Below are positions 1-10,364 of a stretch of DNA of 64,000 bases, piece by piece (within the stretch, counting starts at the first letter, position 1; every line of letters begins with the position of its first letter). The notes below the pieces were generated by a model. It was not told where the DNA came from. It was given only the letters and a program-made list of their open reading frames with translations, and made no database searches. Both the position numbers and the translations under genes were made by a program. Origin of the DNA: Shinisaurus crocodilurus. Taxonomy: Eukaryota > Chordata > Lepidosauria > Squamata > Shinisauridae. The stretch is taken from assembly GCA_021292165.1 (NCBI GenBank), contig CM037880.1:137952564-138016563 (forward strand), given 5' to 3'.

Positions 1-30
1 TTGGGAGTCCAATAACTTATGGAGTAGGGT

Positions 31-158
31 TAGGCAACCTGGTCCCATCCAGATGCTTTGGTCTACAGCCCCCTGTAAGCCCCAGCTAACATGGCAAATG
101 ATCAGGGATAATGGGACTACAACAACATCTTGAAGGGGCACCAGGTTGCCTTCCCCTG
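31..158. repeat. Palindromic MITE, family A (copy 1)
   Basis: The left end reads as a diverged 'caacctggtcccatccag' and the right end as 'ggggcaccaggttgcc', which are inverted relatives of each other. The interior holds the 'actacaac' block seen in the other copies. About ten related copies occur in this window, at 6.45, 27.6, 35.8, 44.35, 48.9, 52.8, 55.8, 59.7 and 62.7 kb. The family name is mine. Confidence 0.6.
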
Positions 159-1100
159 GAGGACCACAAGCATCTTCTGAGTATTTATAAAATCTTCCCT
201 TTGTGACTGAAATAAAAATGATCCAGTAGCTGCACCTGTTGCTGAAAGGGTGGAGCAATAGACCTTCGTCAACATCCTCCAAGTAAACAGACACACTGGT
301 GGATACAGGCCTGAACGTGTTAAATAGCAATGCTGGACAGGGGCTTGCAAGGTCAACTTCCATTTTCGTTCCATGCTTTTCAGTTCATAAAATAATCATT
401 GACTTGAAAAGAAATTAAACCTCAAAAGACTCCCCCCCCCCAGCATTTTTTGCACCTTGGTCCTCATCTCCTTTTACTAGATTTCAAATAATGTATATTT
501 CATTTTTTTCCTGAGGATTTTTTGTAAAGATTTTTCACTTCATAGACTTAATTATGTAATTACACATCAGTCCAAAATCTGTTTCAAAGCAGCCATTTTA
601 ATCTGTTGGGTACCTAAAACAGTCTTTAAAAACTGCCTAATTACATAATTACAATACCTGATAGACTCGAATAACAAGCTCAGAGAGCATCTTTGGGGCT
701 GGAAGCAAAGCCCTGTGGTCTTTTGAGTATATAATACCTGTTAGAAAAATAGCTTTGCCATTATGTAGTTAGATGATATTTTGTATTGCAAAGGAACAAT
801 TACTGACTATGTGATAAAGACTCCCTTTTCCCATTTGCTTAAATTAAATGCATTTATAAGCAATTCTTTAACACTGTGAAATGAAACACACATTTGATTA
901 GTATTAATATGAGACAGAATTTCACAAGCCTTAAGAAATTCATAGACAATTCAAGGACTGTTATTTTTAACTGGTGTAATATTGTGGCTAAGAGTGTGAG
1001 CGGCAGCCCAGAAAACCCCTGGCTCTTAGTTGAGCTCATCCATCAACCCATTAGCTGGCCTTGCATGAGCCGCTGTCTCAACCTTGCCCGCCCCCCATGA
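159..1100. other. No feature recognised
   Basis: AT-rich sequence without a convincing coding region or a repeat I can name. Short reading frames here have no recognisable motif. Confidence 0.5.
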
Positions 1101-1200
1101 GCTATACAAGGGTGGCCAGCAGTGGAGCCAGGGCTCACAGGGATGCAGCACCGGCCCTTGTCTATTAGCAGGGATGCTGATGTCATCTGCCAGCCCCCTC
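1101..1200 (+). repeat. Family F repeat, left part
   Basis: The segment with 'gatgctgatgtcatctgcca' matches the reverse complement of about 33245-33310. Its continuation lies at 2080-2195, on the far side of an L1 insertion. The family is unnamed. Confidence 0.55.
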
Positions 1201-1219
1201 AGAATTCCCTGTTCCTTCT

Positions 1220-2060
1220 TCTTCTTTTTAATTAATTTTTAAAATGTGAATTACACCCAACAAAACAAAAACCATATTAAAAAAAGAGGGGGAAAAACAA
1301 TGTTCTTACAGAAATGGAAAGGAACCACTCACAGTAAATGTGTATGAAATGTATATCCATAAGTATCAATAAGTATGTTGTAATACAGCTATCAGTAAAG
1401 ACGGTTATGCATAAACTTCAGAAAAAGTGGACCAAATATCCATGTATTTATTTAGGTGGTGTCTAAATACCACCCGCTCAAATGTTGAAAGTGTTATTAG
1501 GTCTTCAATCCATTGTGTTATAGGAAGTGAGCATTTATCTTTCCAGTGTTGTAATATCAGTCTTTTAGCTGTCAAAAGGGCACAGAAAATCCACATGTGT
1601 TGTCCTTGTGACAAATTCCATACAGCAGGTAAATAATTTAAAAGAACGTGTGCATCGGTAAATATCAAAGAGCATTCTAATACTAGGTTTATCTGTACTA
1701 TAACCTCTACCCAAAAAGAAGCAAGCACTGGGCATTGCCAAAACATATGGGTAAATGAAGCATACCTCCAACAGTTAACTTACTTAGACAAACCCTTATT
1801 AAAGAGGAGAAGAAGAAGAAGATTTCTTTGTTGTAGTGTCCAATAAATACAAAACAAAGTTTTTGCTGAATAAGACGTAACCTAAGATCCATAGACCCTT
1901 CTGGCACAGACACAAAAACAATGTTCCATTGATTAGGCAAAATAAGACCATCTAATTCCTTGTTCCATTCCTCTTTAAGACTCTGTGTATCATACTTATT
2001 CACCAATAATAAGTATTTATTAACATGAATCTTAGGTCGATATAATTCCCCATTCCTTCA
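1220..2060 (-). mobile_element. 5'-truncated L1-type LINE insertion
   Basis: A 19-bp direct repeat starting 'agaattccctg' flanks the insert at 1201-1219 and 2061-2079, as expected for target-primed reverse transcription. The low-coordinate end is T-rich, which is the A-rich 3' tail of a minus-strand element. The interior encodes the C-terminal part of L1 ORF2. It interrupts the family F repeat, whose two halves continue on either side. Confidence 0.85.
1405..2006 (-). pseudogene. L1/Tx1-type ORF2 C-terminal remnant
   Basis: Minus-strand frames carry the distal part of an L1-type ORF2, downstream of the reverse transcriptase. The recognisable block is 'MFWQCPVLASFW' near 1746, which corresponds to the cysteine/tryptophan-rich 'HMWWxCPxxxxFW' segment of L1 proteins. 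It is followed by a leucine-rich helical tail including 'LLTAKRLILQHWK'. The block is spread over overlapping frames (1405-1746, 1565-1771, 1707-2006), so it contains frameshifts and is dead. The better preserved relative at 39.5-40.0 kb has the same architecture. L1 versus Tx1-L1 is not resolved. Confidence 0.8.
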
Positions 2061-2079
2061 AGAATTCCCTGTTCCTTCT

Positions 2080-2195
2080 GGGCTTAGCTGCCATCCTCAC
2101 AGACAATAGCTGTGGGGGAAATGAATTTTCCCAGCAACAATATATTGTTCCCACTTGTAATGCAAAGTATTTTGGGGTGGCTTGGCTTTGAATGG
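2080..2195 (+). repeat. Family F repeat, right part
   Basis: Contains 'agcaacaatatattgttccc' and 'aatgcaaagtatt', both found in reverse orientation at 33168-33225. With 1101-1219 it forms one older element of about 220 bp split by the L1. Confidence 0.6.
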
Positions 2196-2472
2196 CCACT
2201 GCAGCTAGTGGTGGGGCCGAGCCTGGAGTCGGCTGGAGGCTCGCTCCAGGCTCGGTCCCCTGCGAGCGGCGGCAGCCCGATTTCGCTCTTCAGAGCAGCG
2301 CGGAGCGTTCTCTGCGCCGCTTGCGCCACTTGAGCCACCGCCGGAGAAACTCTCCCGCGCATGAGCCCCCACTGCCGCCGTCAGACCCCCCCCCGCCACC
2401 AGGACCCCCCCTCCGCCTACCTGGTCCTGCGCGTCGCCTCCGCTGCCGTCGGAGCCACTGCTCCAGCGCGCT

Positions 2473-2507
2473 GGACCCCCGCCTGCGCTCTGTTTTGGCG
2501 GGGGTCC
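2473..2507. repeat. Hairpin, 11-bp arms
   Basis: 'ggacccccgcc' at 2473-2483 is the exact reverse complement of 2497-2507. The loop is 13 bases. Confidence 0.85.
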
Positions 2508-2546
2508 AAAAACAGAGTGTGGGCGGGGGTCCAGTGCGACGGAGCA

Positions 2547-2596
2547 GGGTCCCGTCGCATCACTTCCTCCGCGCCGGAAGTGATGCGACGGGACCC
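2547..2596. repeat. Perfect 21-bp-arm hairpin with ETS/CRE-like halves
   Basis: Arms 2547-2567 and 2576-2596 are exact reverse complements around an 8-base loop. Each arm contains 'ccggaagtgatgcgac' or its complement, which combines an ETS core (CCGGAAGT) with a CRE/C-EBP-ATF-like TGATGCG. Factor binding is an inference from consensus sites. Confidence 0.9.
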
Positions 2597-3439
2597 ATCG
2601 GGCTGGCGAGAAAGGCTCCGCAGAGCAGAGAGCCCAGGTAAAGCCCGCGTGGGTGGCCGAGCAGCCTGTCGGACACGAGCAGGCCCAGTTCGGGCCTTGC
2701 TCCTGTCTGACGGGGTGCTCGGCTACATCCCTACAAGGGCAAGAGATCAGACAAAGGTAACTTATTCATTCTTCTTCTTTTTCCTTCCCTCCCATAATGC
2801 CAATGGGTGGGAATTAACTATGCCAGCTCCAGGGCTGGCCTAGAGGGCCCTTGTTTTGAGCATGTAAGGAGAATGAGAGGACTTTGGACCCAGTCTCGAT
2901 CAAGAGAATGCTGAGGATGGGTGGGGAAGGGACACAGGAAAGGACAGGAACAAAGAACAGATAGCATCCAAAGACCCCTTTCTGACATGTGAAGTTCAGG
3001 GAAAAAAATGTGCGGTAGATTTGTGGTAGCCAGGAGCACGAGCACACAAAGGAAATGGAACTCTCACACACACTGATTAAAACAAGCAGCTTTGGCTACT
3101 TCTTAAAATAGACATTTTTATTAGGAAAAATGGGATCTGATTATCAGACCTTAGAAATCAAGGCAAGGTGGATTGCAGTTGTTACACAACCTCCCTTATG
3201 GAGGCTTGCAGCATGGCTTGCAAAATTAGAGGTCTATTTGTGTTGAATGTCAGGTGACCTTTTTGACAGAGGCAAAGAGCTGTCACAGGGAGAAGGATGA
3301 CATGACCACCACCATCAGGGAAGCTGTGTGCATAGGCCCTGAGACTTGTAACTGACATAGGATGCAAGGCAGGGAAAGGCGGGTACAGGGTTGGGCTCAG
3401 ACTGCCAGTCCTCAGTAAGATTAAGATCCATGGCATGTA

Positions 3440-3770
3440 GCGGTGTTCACAAACCTGTGGGGGGGCTCGCCTCTCTGCGGCGGCGGACCCCCCGCCTCGG
3501 TCTTCTGAGTGGTGCGGAGCAGTTCTCTGTGCCGCTCGAGCTGCCGGCGCTGGTCCCGTCGTGTCACATCTGGCCCCGGAAGTGACGCAACGGGACCCTG
3601 TGCAGGCGCAATACGTTGCACGGGGGTCCAGCACACCTGCGCAGGGTCCCGTTGCATCACTTCCGGGGCCGGATGTGATGCAACGGGACCAGAGCGGGCG
3701 GTGCGGGCGGCTCGCCGTGGAGAGGCAAGCCGCCGCTGGAAAAAGGTAGGCCCGCGCGAGGTCAGGGGAT
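3440..3770 (+). repeat. GC-rich hairpin module, copy 2
   Basis: Related to 2196-2640. It has two 46-bp hairpins (3552-3597 and 3645-3690) that are also inverted copies of each other, each starting 'ggtcccgt' and ending 'acgggacc'. 'ccggaagtgacgcaac' at 3577-3592 resembles an ETS plus CRE composite. It runs directly into L2-like coding sequence at about 3762. Confidence 0.65.
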
Positions 3771-4575
3771 GTTGACCTGGTGCTGAATGGGGTACATCTA
3801 CCCCTGAAGGACCAGGTACACAGCTTGGGGGTCATTTTAGACTCCCAGCTATCCATGGAGGCTCAAGTGTCAGCTGTGAGCCGGGTGGCACTGTATCAAC
3901 TCCATCTGATATGGCAGCTGCGCCCCTACCTTCCTAGTCATCTGCTCCCATCAGTGGTTCATGCTTTGGTCTCCTCTTGCTTAGACTACTGTAATGCGCT
4001 CTATGTGGGGTTACCCTGGAAGACGGTTCGGAAGCTACAGCTGGTACAGAATGCGGCGGCTCGCCTGGTTAAAGGCAGCCACCAGCGTGATCACATCACT
4101 CTTGTGCTTAAGGAGCTGCACTGGTTACCAGTTGCTTACCAAGCTGAATTCAAGGTGTTGGTTTTGACATTTAAAACCCTATACGGCTCCGGTCCAGTTT
4201 ATCTTAAGCAGCATCTCCAGCAAGATCAAGTAGGCCGCTCAACAAGATCTGCCATGGATGGCCTTCTCCTTGTTCCATCAGCCAGAGCAGCCAGGCTGGT
4301 GGGGACTAGGAAGAGGGCTTTTTCTGTGGCAGCCTCCAAGTTATGGAACTCTCTCCCCAGTGACCTCCGCCATGCCCACTCCTTGATGAGCTTCCGCCGT
4401 GCATTAATAACATGGGTTTTCAGGCAGGAATATGGGGTGAGCTAGGATTTTAAAGTTTTAATGGTATTTTATATTTTGTTTTATTGTATTTTTTATATAT
4501 TGTACATCACCCAGAGTGGCCGGGTCACCGGTCAGATGGGCGATTCAGAAATATGATAAATAAAATAAAATAAAG
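3762..4575 (+). mobile_element. L2/CR1-group LINE 3' end
   Basis: A 5'-truncated LINE: an ORF2 C-terminal frame at 3780-4445, a short 3' UTR, and a tail ending in 'gataaataaaataaaataaa'. The 3' UTR has the 'gggcgattcagaaata' type ending common in squamate L2-like elements. It is abutted on the left by the GC-rich module. Confidence 0.85.
3780..4445 (+). pseudogene. L2-like reverse transcriptase C-terminal domain
   Basis: An open 221-residue frame covers the thumb and C-terminal part of an L2/CR1-clade reverse transcriptase. Diagnostic stretches are 'LGVILDSQLSMEAQV', 'SSCLDYCNALYVGLP', 'LQLVQNAAARLV' and 'ELHWLPV', which recur in thousands of squamate LINE copies. The catalytic palm (YxDD) and endonuclease lie upstream and are missing because of 5' truncation. 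The frame is uninterrupted, so the copy is fairly young, but alone it cannot mobilise anything. The start at 3780 is only the first in-frame ATG of a fragment. Confidence 0.85.
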
Positions 4576-5847
4576 GAGCACTTTCTATGTTATGGCCTCA
4601 GGGGAACTCAGTTCCCAGGTGGAATCCTCAAAGAGTGAGGACGTGAGCATTTCAAATGCAAATGAAAACTTGCTTATTCAGACAAGTGTTTAATGTGATT
4701 ATTGGTTGTAATTACTACTATATGTATTGATTGCTGATTTTTTTTTTTAAAAAAACAACAATTTAGGAATATTATATCTTGAACATTTGAATCTTGTTGA
4801 TAACTGCTGCCATTTATGTTTAAAAAAAGGGCTGATTAGTTATCTCTGAATATTTTGCTGTACTATAACTTAGCACTCTATGGCACTAAAGAAATATTGC
4901 ATAGCCATAGCAGTCAAACTGAAACATCTTCAAAACAATTTTTGAACAGGACCAATTTTGTTGTGGGTAACAAAGTGGTTACTGCTGTTTCTCCTTGTAG
5001 CAGACTTCAGATCCCACAAGAGAGATGTGTTTTCATTTAAATACACTTTAGCTAGTCATCAATCAACAGAGATGGAGGATGTCAGAAGTGGGGCTTAAAA
5101 AACACAGAGAGAAATAGTTATGGGAAACAGGACTGTTTCACACATTATGGGAGATCAACCTCTGTCTTTCACACATGTAGCCAGAAGCCTCAGCCAATCA
5201 CTAGTACCATCTTTATACTGTATTGTACTGTCTTTCAAAACACGTTTGTGCCCTCTTCACATACCATGATAATTAATGTGTGCGTGCCATGTGTTCATGC
5301 TAAAAACATAATGTGTAAAGAAGTCCACAATATACACTTAAGTGTTATGCACACAGGAAGATGTGTTAGAGATGTACATCTGCTAATCTGCCCCCCTGCT
5401 CCTGCCCTGACCCAAACCACTCACCTAATATTGAATATATATTTAAACAGGTTTGCATTTCTTCCTAAAGTCCTTATTCATGATCTCAGGTGACTGCTCC
5501 ATTGATATGCTGATTCGTTTTCCCCTTAGGAAAAAAGCTGGGTCATTGCAAGAGTCAGTGCTGAATTGCTGCTGCATATGTTGAAGATGCACAAAAACAC
5601 ACTTGGGGGCAGATCTACTTTTAGGTGATTCAGCCAAGCAGATTTTTTAAAACAGGGGATTGTTATCCACAACCACCTAATATGCCTAAGCTAGCTAATA
5701 ACAGAACATTGTTGGATAGTTATTCTTTATTGTCTCATCTAGATGACAGGTACATCTTACAGTAAATCCCTAAATGACGATTTTCCTGTAACAAAATATG
5801 CAAACACTTTAAACTAATGGCAAAGTGCTGAAGACTTCAGCTAGGCT

Positions 5848-5849
<2 letters not shown>
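4576..5849. other. No feature recognised
   Basis: AT-rich single-copy-looking DNA. No reading frame or repeat is supportable. Confidence 0.5.

Positions 5850-5906
<57 letters not shown>
5850..5906. repeat. (ATC)n microsatellite
   Basis: Eighteen or so uninterrupted 'atc' units. The same trinucleotide recurs at 38880 and 51134. Confidence 0.95.
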
Positions 5907-5908
<2 letters not shown>

Positions 5909-6450
5909 ATGATCCATCTAAGTGAATAACAGAGATGCAAGCATCTACAAATTTTAATAGTAGTTTCTCTAGTACTGACAGGCACTGAATGAATTTGGCA
6001 GACTCTTCCACATACAATTTCAGTATTATCTACGTAATTGCTTACCGAAATCTTTGTCCCATGCCTTCATACAACACCAAGGGCAGATCCCTAGTGTGTG
6101 TTAACTTCCAATGATACATCTTTGTGATGTTTTTTCCCTTCTTGTGCAGATCCCAATGATCACAAAACACATACACACAAAACAGGACAAATAGTTTCAC
6201 AAATGTGAAGGTATGACCACAAAGTGTGTTTCTTCTTGTTTGTAATGGATAGTGTGCCCAGTCTCTGCAAGCTGATGTAGGATCTTTGCTGCCCCATGTT
6301 GACCCCTTAGTAGTTTGCATGGGAAATGATGCCTAGGATCCAAAGATCCAAATGTACTCAATATGGTCTCCAGGACCCTTCCTCCTGACAACAGCTGCTT
6401 CTACCACCCAACAGGCTGCCTCATACATTTCAAATGTCCCTATATCAGCC

Positions 6451-6646
6451 TTCCCCAACCTGGTGCCCTCCAGATGTGTTGAACTGCACCTCCTGTTATT
6501 CCCAGCCCACATGGCCATTGGCCATGTGGGCTGGGAAATCAGTCAGAATCAATCAATTTATTGATCCAGTCAACAGACCTCACAATAAAACCTATAGGCT
6601 GGGAATGTTGGGACTTCCATTCCAACACATCTGGAGGGTAGATTAG
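6451..6646. repeat. Palindromic MITE, family A (copy 2), with internal insertion
   Basis: Left end 'ccttccccaacctggtgccc' and right end 'aacacatctggaggg' belong to family A. The centre has an extra palindrome, 'cccagcccacatggcc' facing its own complement, and about 60 bp of unrelated sequence before the right half. Confidence 0.7.
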
Positions 6647-6649
6647 ATT

Positions 6650-7640
6650 GTTTATTTACGGTCATAGACCAAAACCAAATCTTGAGGGTACTATATAGTA
6701 GGTCAGCCTTGAGGAAGGTGGACCTATGTAGTAGGGACATCCCTGTTTTCTGCTTCCCTCTGTACCTGGTAAATCAATTTGTCCATTTTTAATTTCCCTT
6801 TTTAGGTTACCTTGTTAAAGAGGCTGCAAGACAAAATTGTCTATTTTCCTCAGAGGTAGGTTGCCACTACCTATGCATTAATAACTCTTATTGAATATTG
6901 ATATCTTGAATATTGAATATTGATAACTGAAACCTGAATAAATAGGAAAGAAAAATGAAACAAAATGAAATTCTCATATATCCCTAGTGAAGAGTGTAAC
7001 TAAGACATTTGAAAGGTTTGCCTGGAGCCAAGCACCTCTAACTTTTTGTTTTCTTTGCAGATTAGAAGATGACTCTACAGTCCAGGCTTCATCTGTCTTC
7101 TTTGGACCGATCTGTCTTCTTTGGCTCCTCCAGTGTACCATAAAAATTTTCCCCAAGGGAATGTGGCCCTCCACAGAGAATTCCCTTCCCCTGGCCACGT
7201 GCGACTGTGGGTGGGGAGAATTTTGCGTGCGGAGGAGAGTGAGACCACTATGGGGTGATCTCACCCTCCAATAGGATACAAGGGTGGAGCGTGCAGGACC
7301 GTTATTAGGCCCGCATGCCCACACTCTGGGCTCTTTCTTTTGCAGCTGCAGAGAAAGAAGGATCACCAAACAGCTACACATTCAGAAGCGCCCAAGGACA
7401 GAGTGACTGGTTTGATTACAAGGGGGTGTGGGCACCTTTTCTTCCGCTTTCCCTGGGGGATTATTCAGCCTCTACAGGCCCTGTCTTTCCCCTGCAATAG
7501 CCCATTAGCTGTGGCCTGCAGCATGGCTTGCCTGGGCTCACTTGCCAGTGGGGATCCTTCGGCCTCTACAGGCCTGTGTAAAGGGTGCTTACCTTGGCAG
7601 CAGCCCTTCGGGCAACATTACCGGCGTCTTCTAGCCGCTC
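6650..7640. other. Unassigned; possible left flank of a Ngaro-like element
   Basis: No recognisable domain. Around 7315 'ctctttcttttgcag' resembles a splice acceptor, followed by an open frame 7340-7684 with no motif I know. It may belong to the same element as the SGNH remnant at 19.2 kb, but this is unproven. Confidence 0.3.
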
Positions 7641-7643
7641 ACT

Positions 7644-7694
7644 GTGCTGCGCCACCCCCCGGGTTTGGATGTATCTGCCCGTGATACCTCACTG
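7644..7694 (+). repeat. 51-bp direct repeat, left copy
   Basis: Matches 20233-20283 at 49 of 51 positions, beginning 'gtgctgcgccacc' and ending 'gatacctcactg'. The partner lies just beyond the SGNH-hydrolase remnant, so the pair could be split direct repeats of a Ngaro-type element. Confidence 0.8.
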
Positions 7695-8225
7695 GCACGC
7701 ATGCCCCCCCCCCCATTTATGTTGTTTGGGCCTCATGGCCTGCCTTAACAGGCACAGCCTTTTTACTCTGTGCCTGGGGCCTAGTTGGCCCAGACCTCCT
7801 GTCAGGGGTAGGCCTGTGTCCAGCCAGGCTGTGTTTCCTCCTGGCAGGTGCGGCCTGGTGTTATTACTGGGGCCTTGTGTCCTGCTCGGGCCTTGCAGCC
7901 CCGCCTTCTCTGAGTGGCATTTCTGCTGTATCTGGGCCTGATTTGCCCAGGCCTCCTGTTATTTGGCCCCCTGTTGTGAAATAGGGCATCTCAAACAACA
8001 ACAAAAACCCTAGGTGCCTTCCCTGTTGGGCTGGTGAGGCCTCCTTCTCTTGCACTGGAGCAGGTAATTTAAATATTAAAAGAAGATTTTTCTTAAGGCC
8101 TTGCCTCTTTCTTAATTGTTAAAGTTATATTCCAGACCCTTATTGGTTCTGGTGGTAGATTTGCTTCGCTTGCAGGGTCTTTTGCCTTGTTCTACACCTA
8201 AGGGTTGGTTTACCCCCCCCCCCCT
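7695..8225. other. No feature recognised
   Basis: T- and G-rich sequence with homopolymer C runs. No domain recognised. Confidence 0.4.
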
Positions 8226-9120
8226 TGTTTTATACCGTACAGGGTTGTTGTGTGGATAACAGTTAGGGAGGACTACGTGAGCTGCCTCAGGTCCCTTGCA
8301 GGAAAACATGCAGGATACAAATACAGTACATACATAAGGCCTTCATTCTGACATATGTGGATTACCATGCTGGTCAGCCTAACAGGGTTGTTGTGTGATA
8401 ATGTAGGTGAAGCGCTTTGCTTACTCAAAGTACTGATACAAGCCTGTCCCTGACTCTCATCCTACCCTACAGGGTTGTTGTGAGGATTAAGGGGAATTGT
8501 GTAAGCCACCTCGGGTTCCTTGCAGGAAGGCAGGCGGGATACCAGTACAATACTACGTAATGCCTTCCTTTTGTAATAGGGGTTTGTATGCTGGTCTACC
8601 TCACAGGGTCAGTGTGCGATAAACTATGTGAAACACTTTGATTGCTTGAGTACCGAAGCAAGTGAATTAAAGAATTATCTGGATTCTAGTTGATTGCCAT
8701 TGCTCAGTAGGTAGATGTTGCAGTTCCTACATTAGGCCTTCATTCTGACATACAGAGTTTACACCCTGGTCAACCTGACAGGGTTGTTGTGTGTTAATGT
8801 AGGGGAAGCGCTTTGTTTACTTTAGGTATGGATACAAGCCAGTCCTTGACTCTCGGCCTACCCTGCCTTGCAGGGTTGTTGTGAGGATGATATGTAAGGG
8901 GAATTGTGTGCACCGCCTCATGTTCCTTCAAGAAAGCAGGCGGGATACCAGGACAATACTATATAATACCTTCCTTGGAAGAGGGGGTTTGCATGCTGGT
9001 CTACCTCGCAGGGTAAGTGTGTGATAAAGTATATGAAACATTTTGATTGCTTCAGTACTGAAACAAATGAATTCAAAAATTATCTGGTTTCTAGTTAATT
9101 GCCATTGCTCAGTAGGTAGA
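8226..9120 (+). repeat. ~400-bp tandem repeat built from SINE-like pieces
   Basis: 'aggccttcattctgacata' recurs at 8337 and 8734, and 'tgctcagtaggtaga' at 8701 and 9106, giving a period of about 397-405 bp. Two full units follow a partial one. Each unit contains two 'cagggttgttgtg' segments (the CORE/MIR-type motif), 'gccacctcgggttccttgcagg', and a tRNA-like start 'ttgctcagtaggtaga'. The units are diverged, so this is not a recent array. Confidence 0.8.
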
Positions 9121-9255
9121 TCACCTGCTTTGCTGGCGTGCTCTTGTTCAATCCTCAGCATCTCTAGGAGGGTTTTGGAAACAATTCTGCCTACAATTAT
9201 GGAGAGCTGTTGCCAGCTGGTAATACTGAGCAGAGTGGGCTGATGTGCTGGTGCC
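9100..9255 (+). mobile_element. tRNA-derived SINE
   Basis: 'gctcagtaggtagatca' (A-box-like) and 'gttcaatcc' (B-box-like) form a tRNA head. They are followed by 'catctctaggagggttttgg' and 'gagctgttgccagctggtaatactgagc', the body of the same SINE found at 62762-62945. The last tandem unit overlaps its 5' end. Confidence 0.65.
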
Positions 9256-9424
9256 CATAATTTTCTGTAAGCTATCTCATTTTTATTATTTAGGAATTGG
9301 TTGCCTCCCAATGGGACATGGTGGCAGGAAGAACGACGGGGTGTGCCCCCAAGCAGTTGGTTGTGGGCTCTATGGTTAAACACTGGCTTGTATGCCGGGG
9401 GTCCCTGGATAGGTTCCCAGCATT

Positions 9425-9530
9425 TCATTGAGGGGGCTCCTGCCTGGGAACCCAGATGGCCATTGCCACTCAGTGTCAGTGGTAGTGGGCTGGACGGCCC
9501 AATAGTCTGACTCAGTTTATCTGGCCAGAG
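9425..9530 (+). mobile_element. tRNA-SINE 3' fragment
   Basis: 'gctcctgcctgggaaccc', then a degenerate 'ggcccaatagtctgactcag', corresponds to the 3' half of the SINE at 62830-62940. Confidence 0.5.
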
Positions 9531-10364
9531 GTGTGCTGACGTGTTCATTTCAATGGAACTTATGTCTGCCTTCTTAGTTTTTAAATGGCCTTATGTATTA
9601 GTTAGGATGTGGTGGCATACGCCCACCTGAATCCTGCTATTGCTTCACTTATGGTTTTTTATAATGGCCGAGCCATTATTCACTTATTTCACTGCTTCCT
9701 GCATAGCCAACCAAGCCAATGTTCTGTGTTGGCACGAGCAATTTTATCATGCCGAGCCATGCTGGGAGTTCTGGTGGCAGTTTTATTTGCAAGTCGGTTG
9801 GCCCTGATCCATACACCCTGCTAGTTAGTACCTGATGGCTGAGTCCTTTTTACCTGTTCCCTTGGCTGTCTGTGCCTTACGATGTCTCTGTCCATTTCGG
9901 GGATTTTGTTCCCTACTATGCCATCTAATACCATGTGCTTTCTTTTGGCTGTTTTCCCCAGTGCTCACAAGCTGTGGGTCTTCCAGGAAGTTTGTGTTTG
10001 TCTGATCTCGAGACAACATCTGGATCTGCAGTGGTGTTCCTGTTGGTCCGTTTGCTGAACTATTTTCATCATCTATTTCTTCCCGCAGCGAACAGTCGTG
10101 AGTCCCAATGCTCTTAAGCCATGTGATTTATCAGGTAGCCGAAGCTTCTTTCATCATTCCATGTCAATTTCAGACTGGTAAGTGTGGACGGTCTTGCCTT
10201 GTGTGTTTCGGTTCTGTCCTGGGACGTCCAGAGGTTATATCCATTTTTAGTAGGTTTTAAGGGCTCAACTCTTAACAAGGAAGGCTTATAGATGCCTTCA
10301 TTGCAATGGGGCTTATGAATGCATTCTGTGCATTAAGCTGGAGGTGCATTCTTAGAATTTTCTA
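9531..10364. other. No feature recognised
   Basis: T- and G-rich; no domain or repeat recognised. It is the left flank of the large inverted repeat. Confidence 0.4.

Larger units (their letters stand above)
2196..2760 (+). repeat. GC-rich hairpin module, copy 1
   Basis: Very CpG-rich DNA sharing a block with 3460-3600 (an arginine-codon-like GCGGCGGC run, then a 'gcggagc..ttctctg.gccgct' segment). It carries several inverted repeats (2473-2507, 2547-2596). It ends in a donor-like 'caggtaaagc', and copy 2 has 'aaaggtaggc' at the equivalent place. It looks like a repeated promoter or 5'-UTR module of a mobile element rather than a host CpG island. The open frames through it (2192-2641, 2361-2843) have no recognised domain. 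Confidence 0.5.

Noticed and set aside
2192..2843. Overlapping long frames in the GC-rich module as a protein
   Set aside because: Several frames are open at once, which reflects base composition. The composition is arginine/proline-rich and no motif is conserved between the two modules.
7340..7941. Gag-like protein of the putative Ngaro element
   Set aside because: Open frames exist, but I see no zinc knuckle or other motif, so no function is assigned.
8226..9120. CRISPR-like or functional satellite array
   Set aside because: Units are about 400 bp, diverged, without spacers, and made of SINE pieces in a eukaryotic genome.
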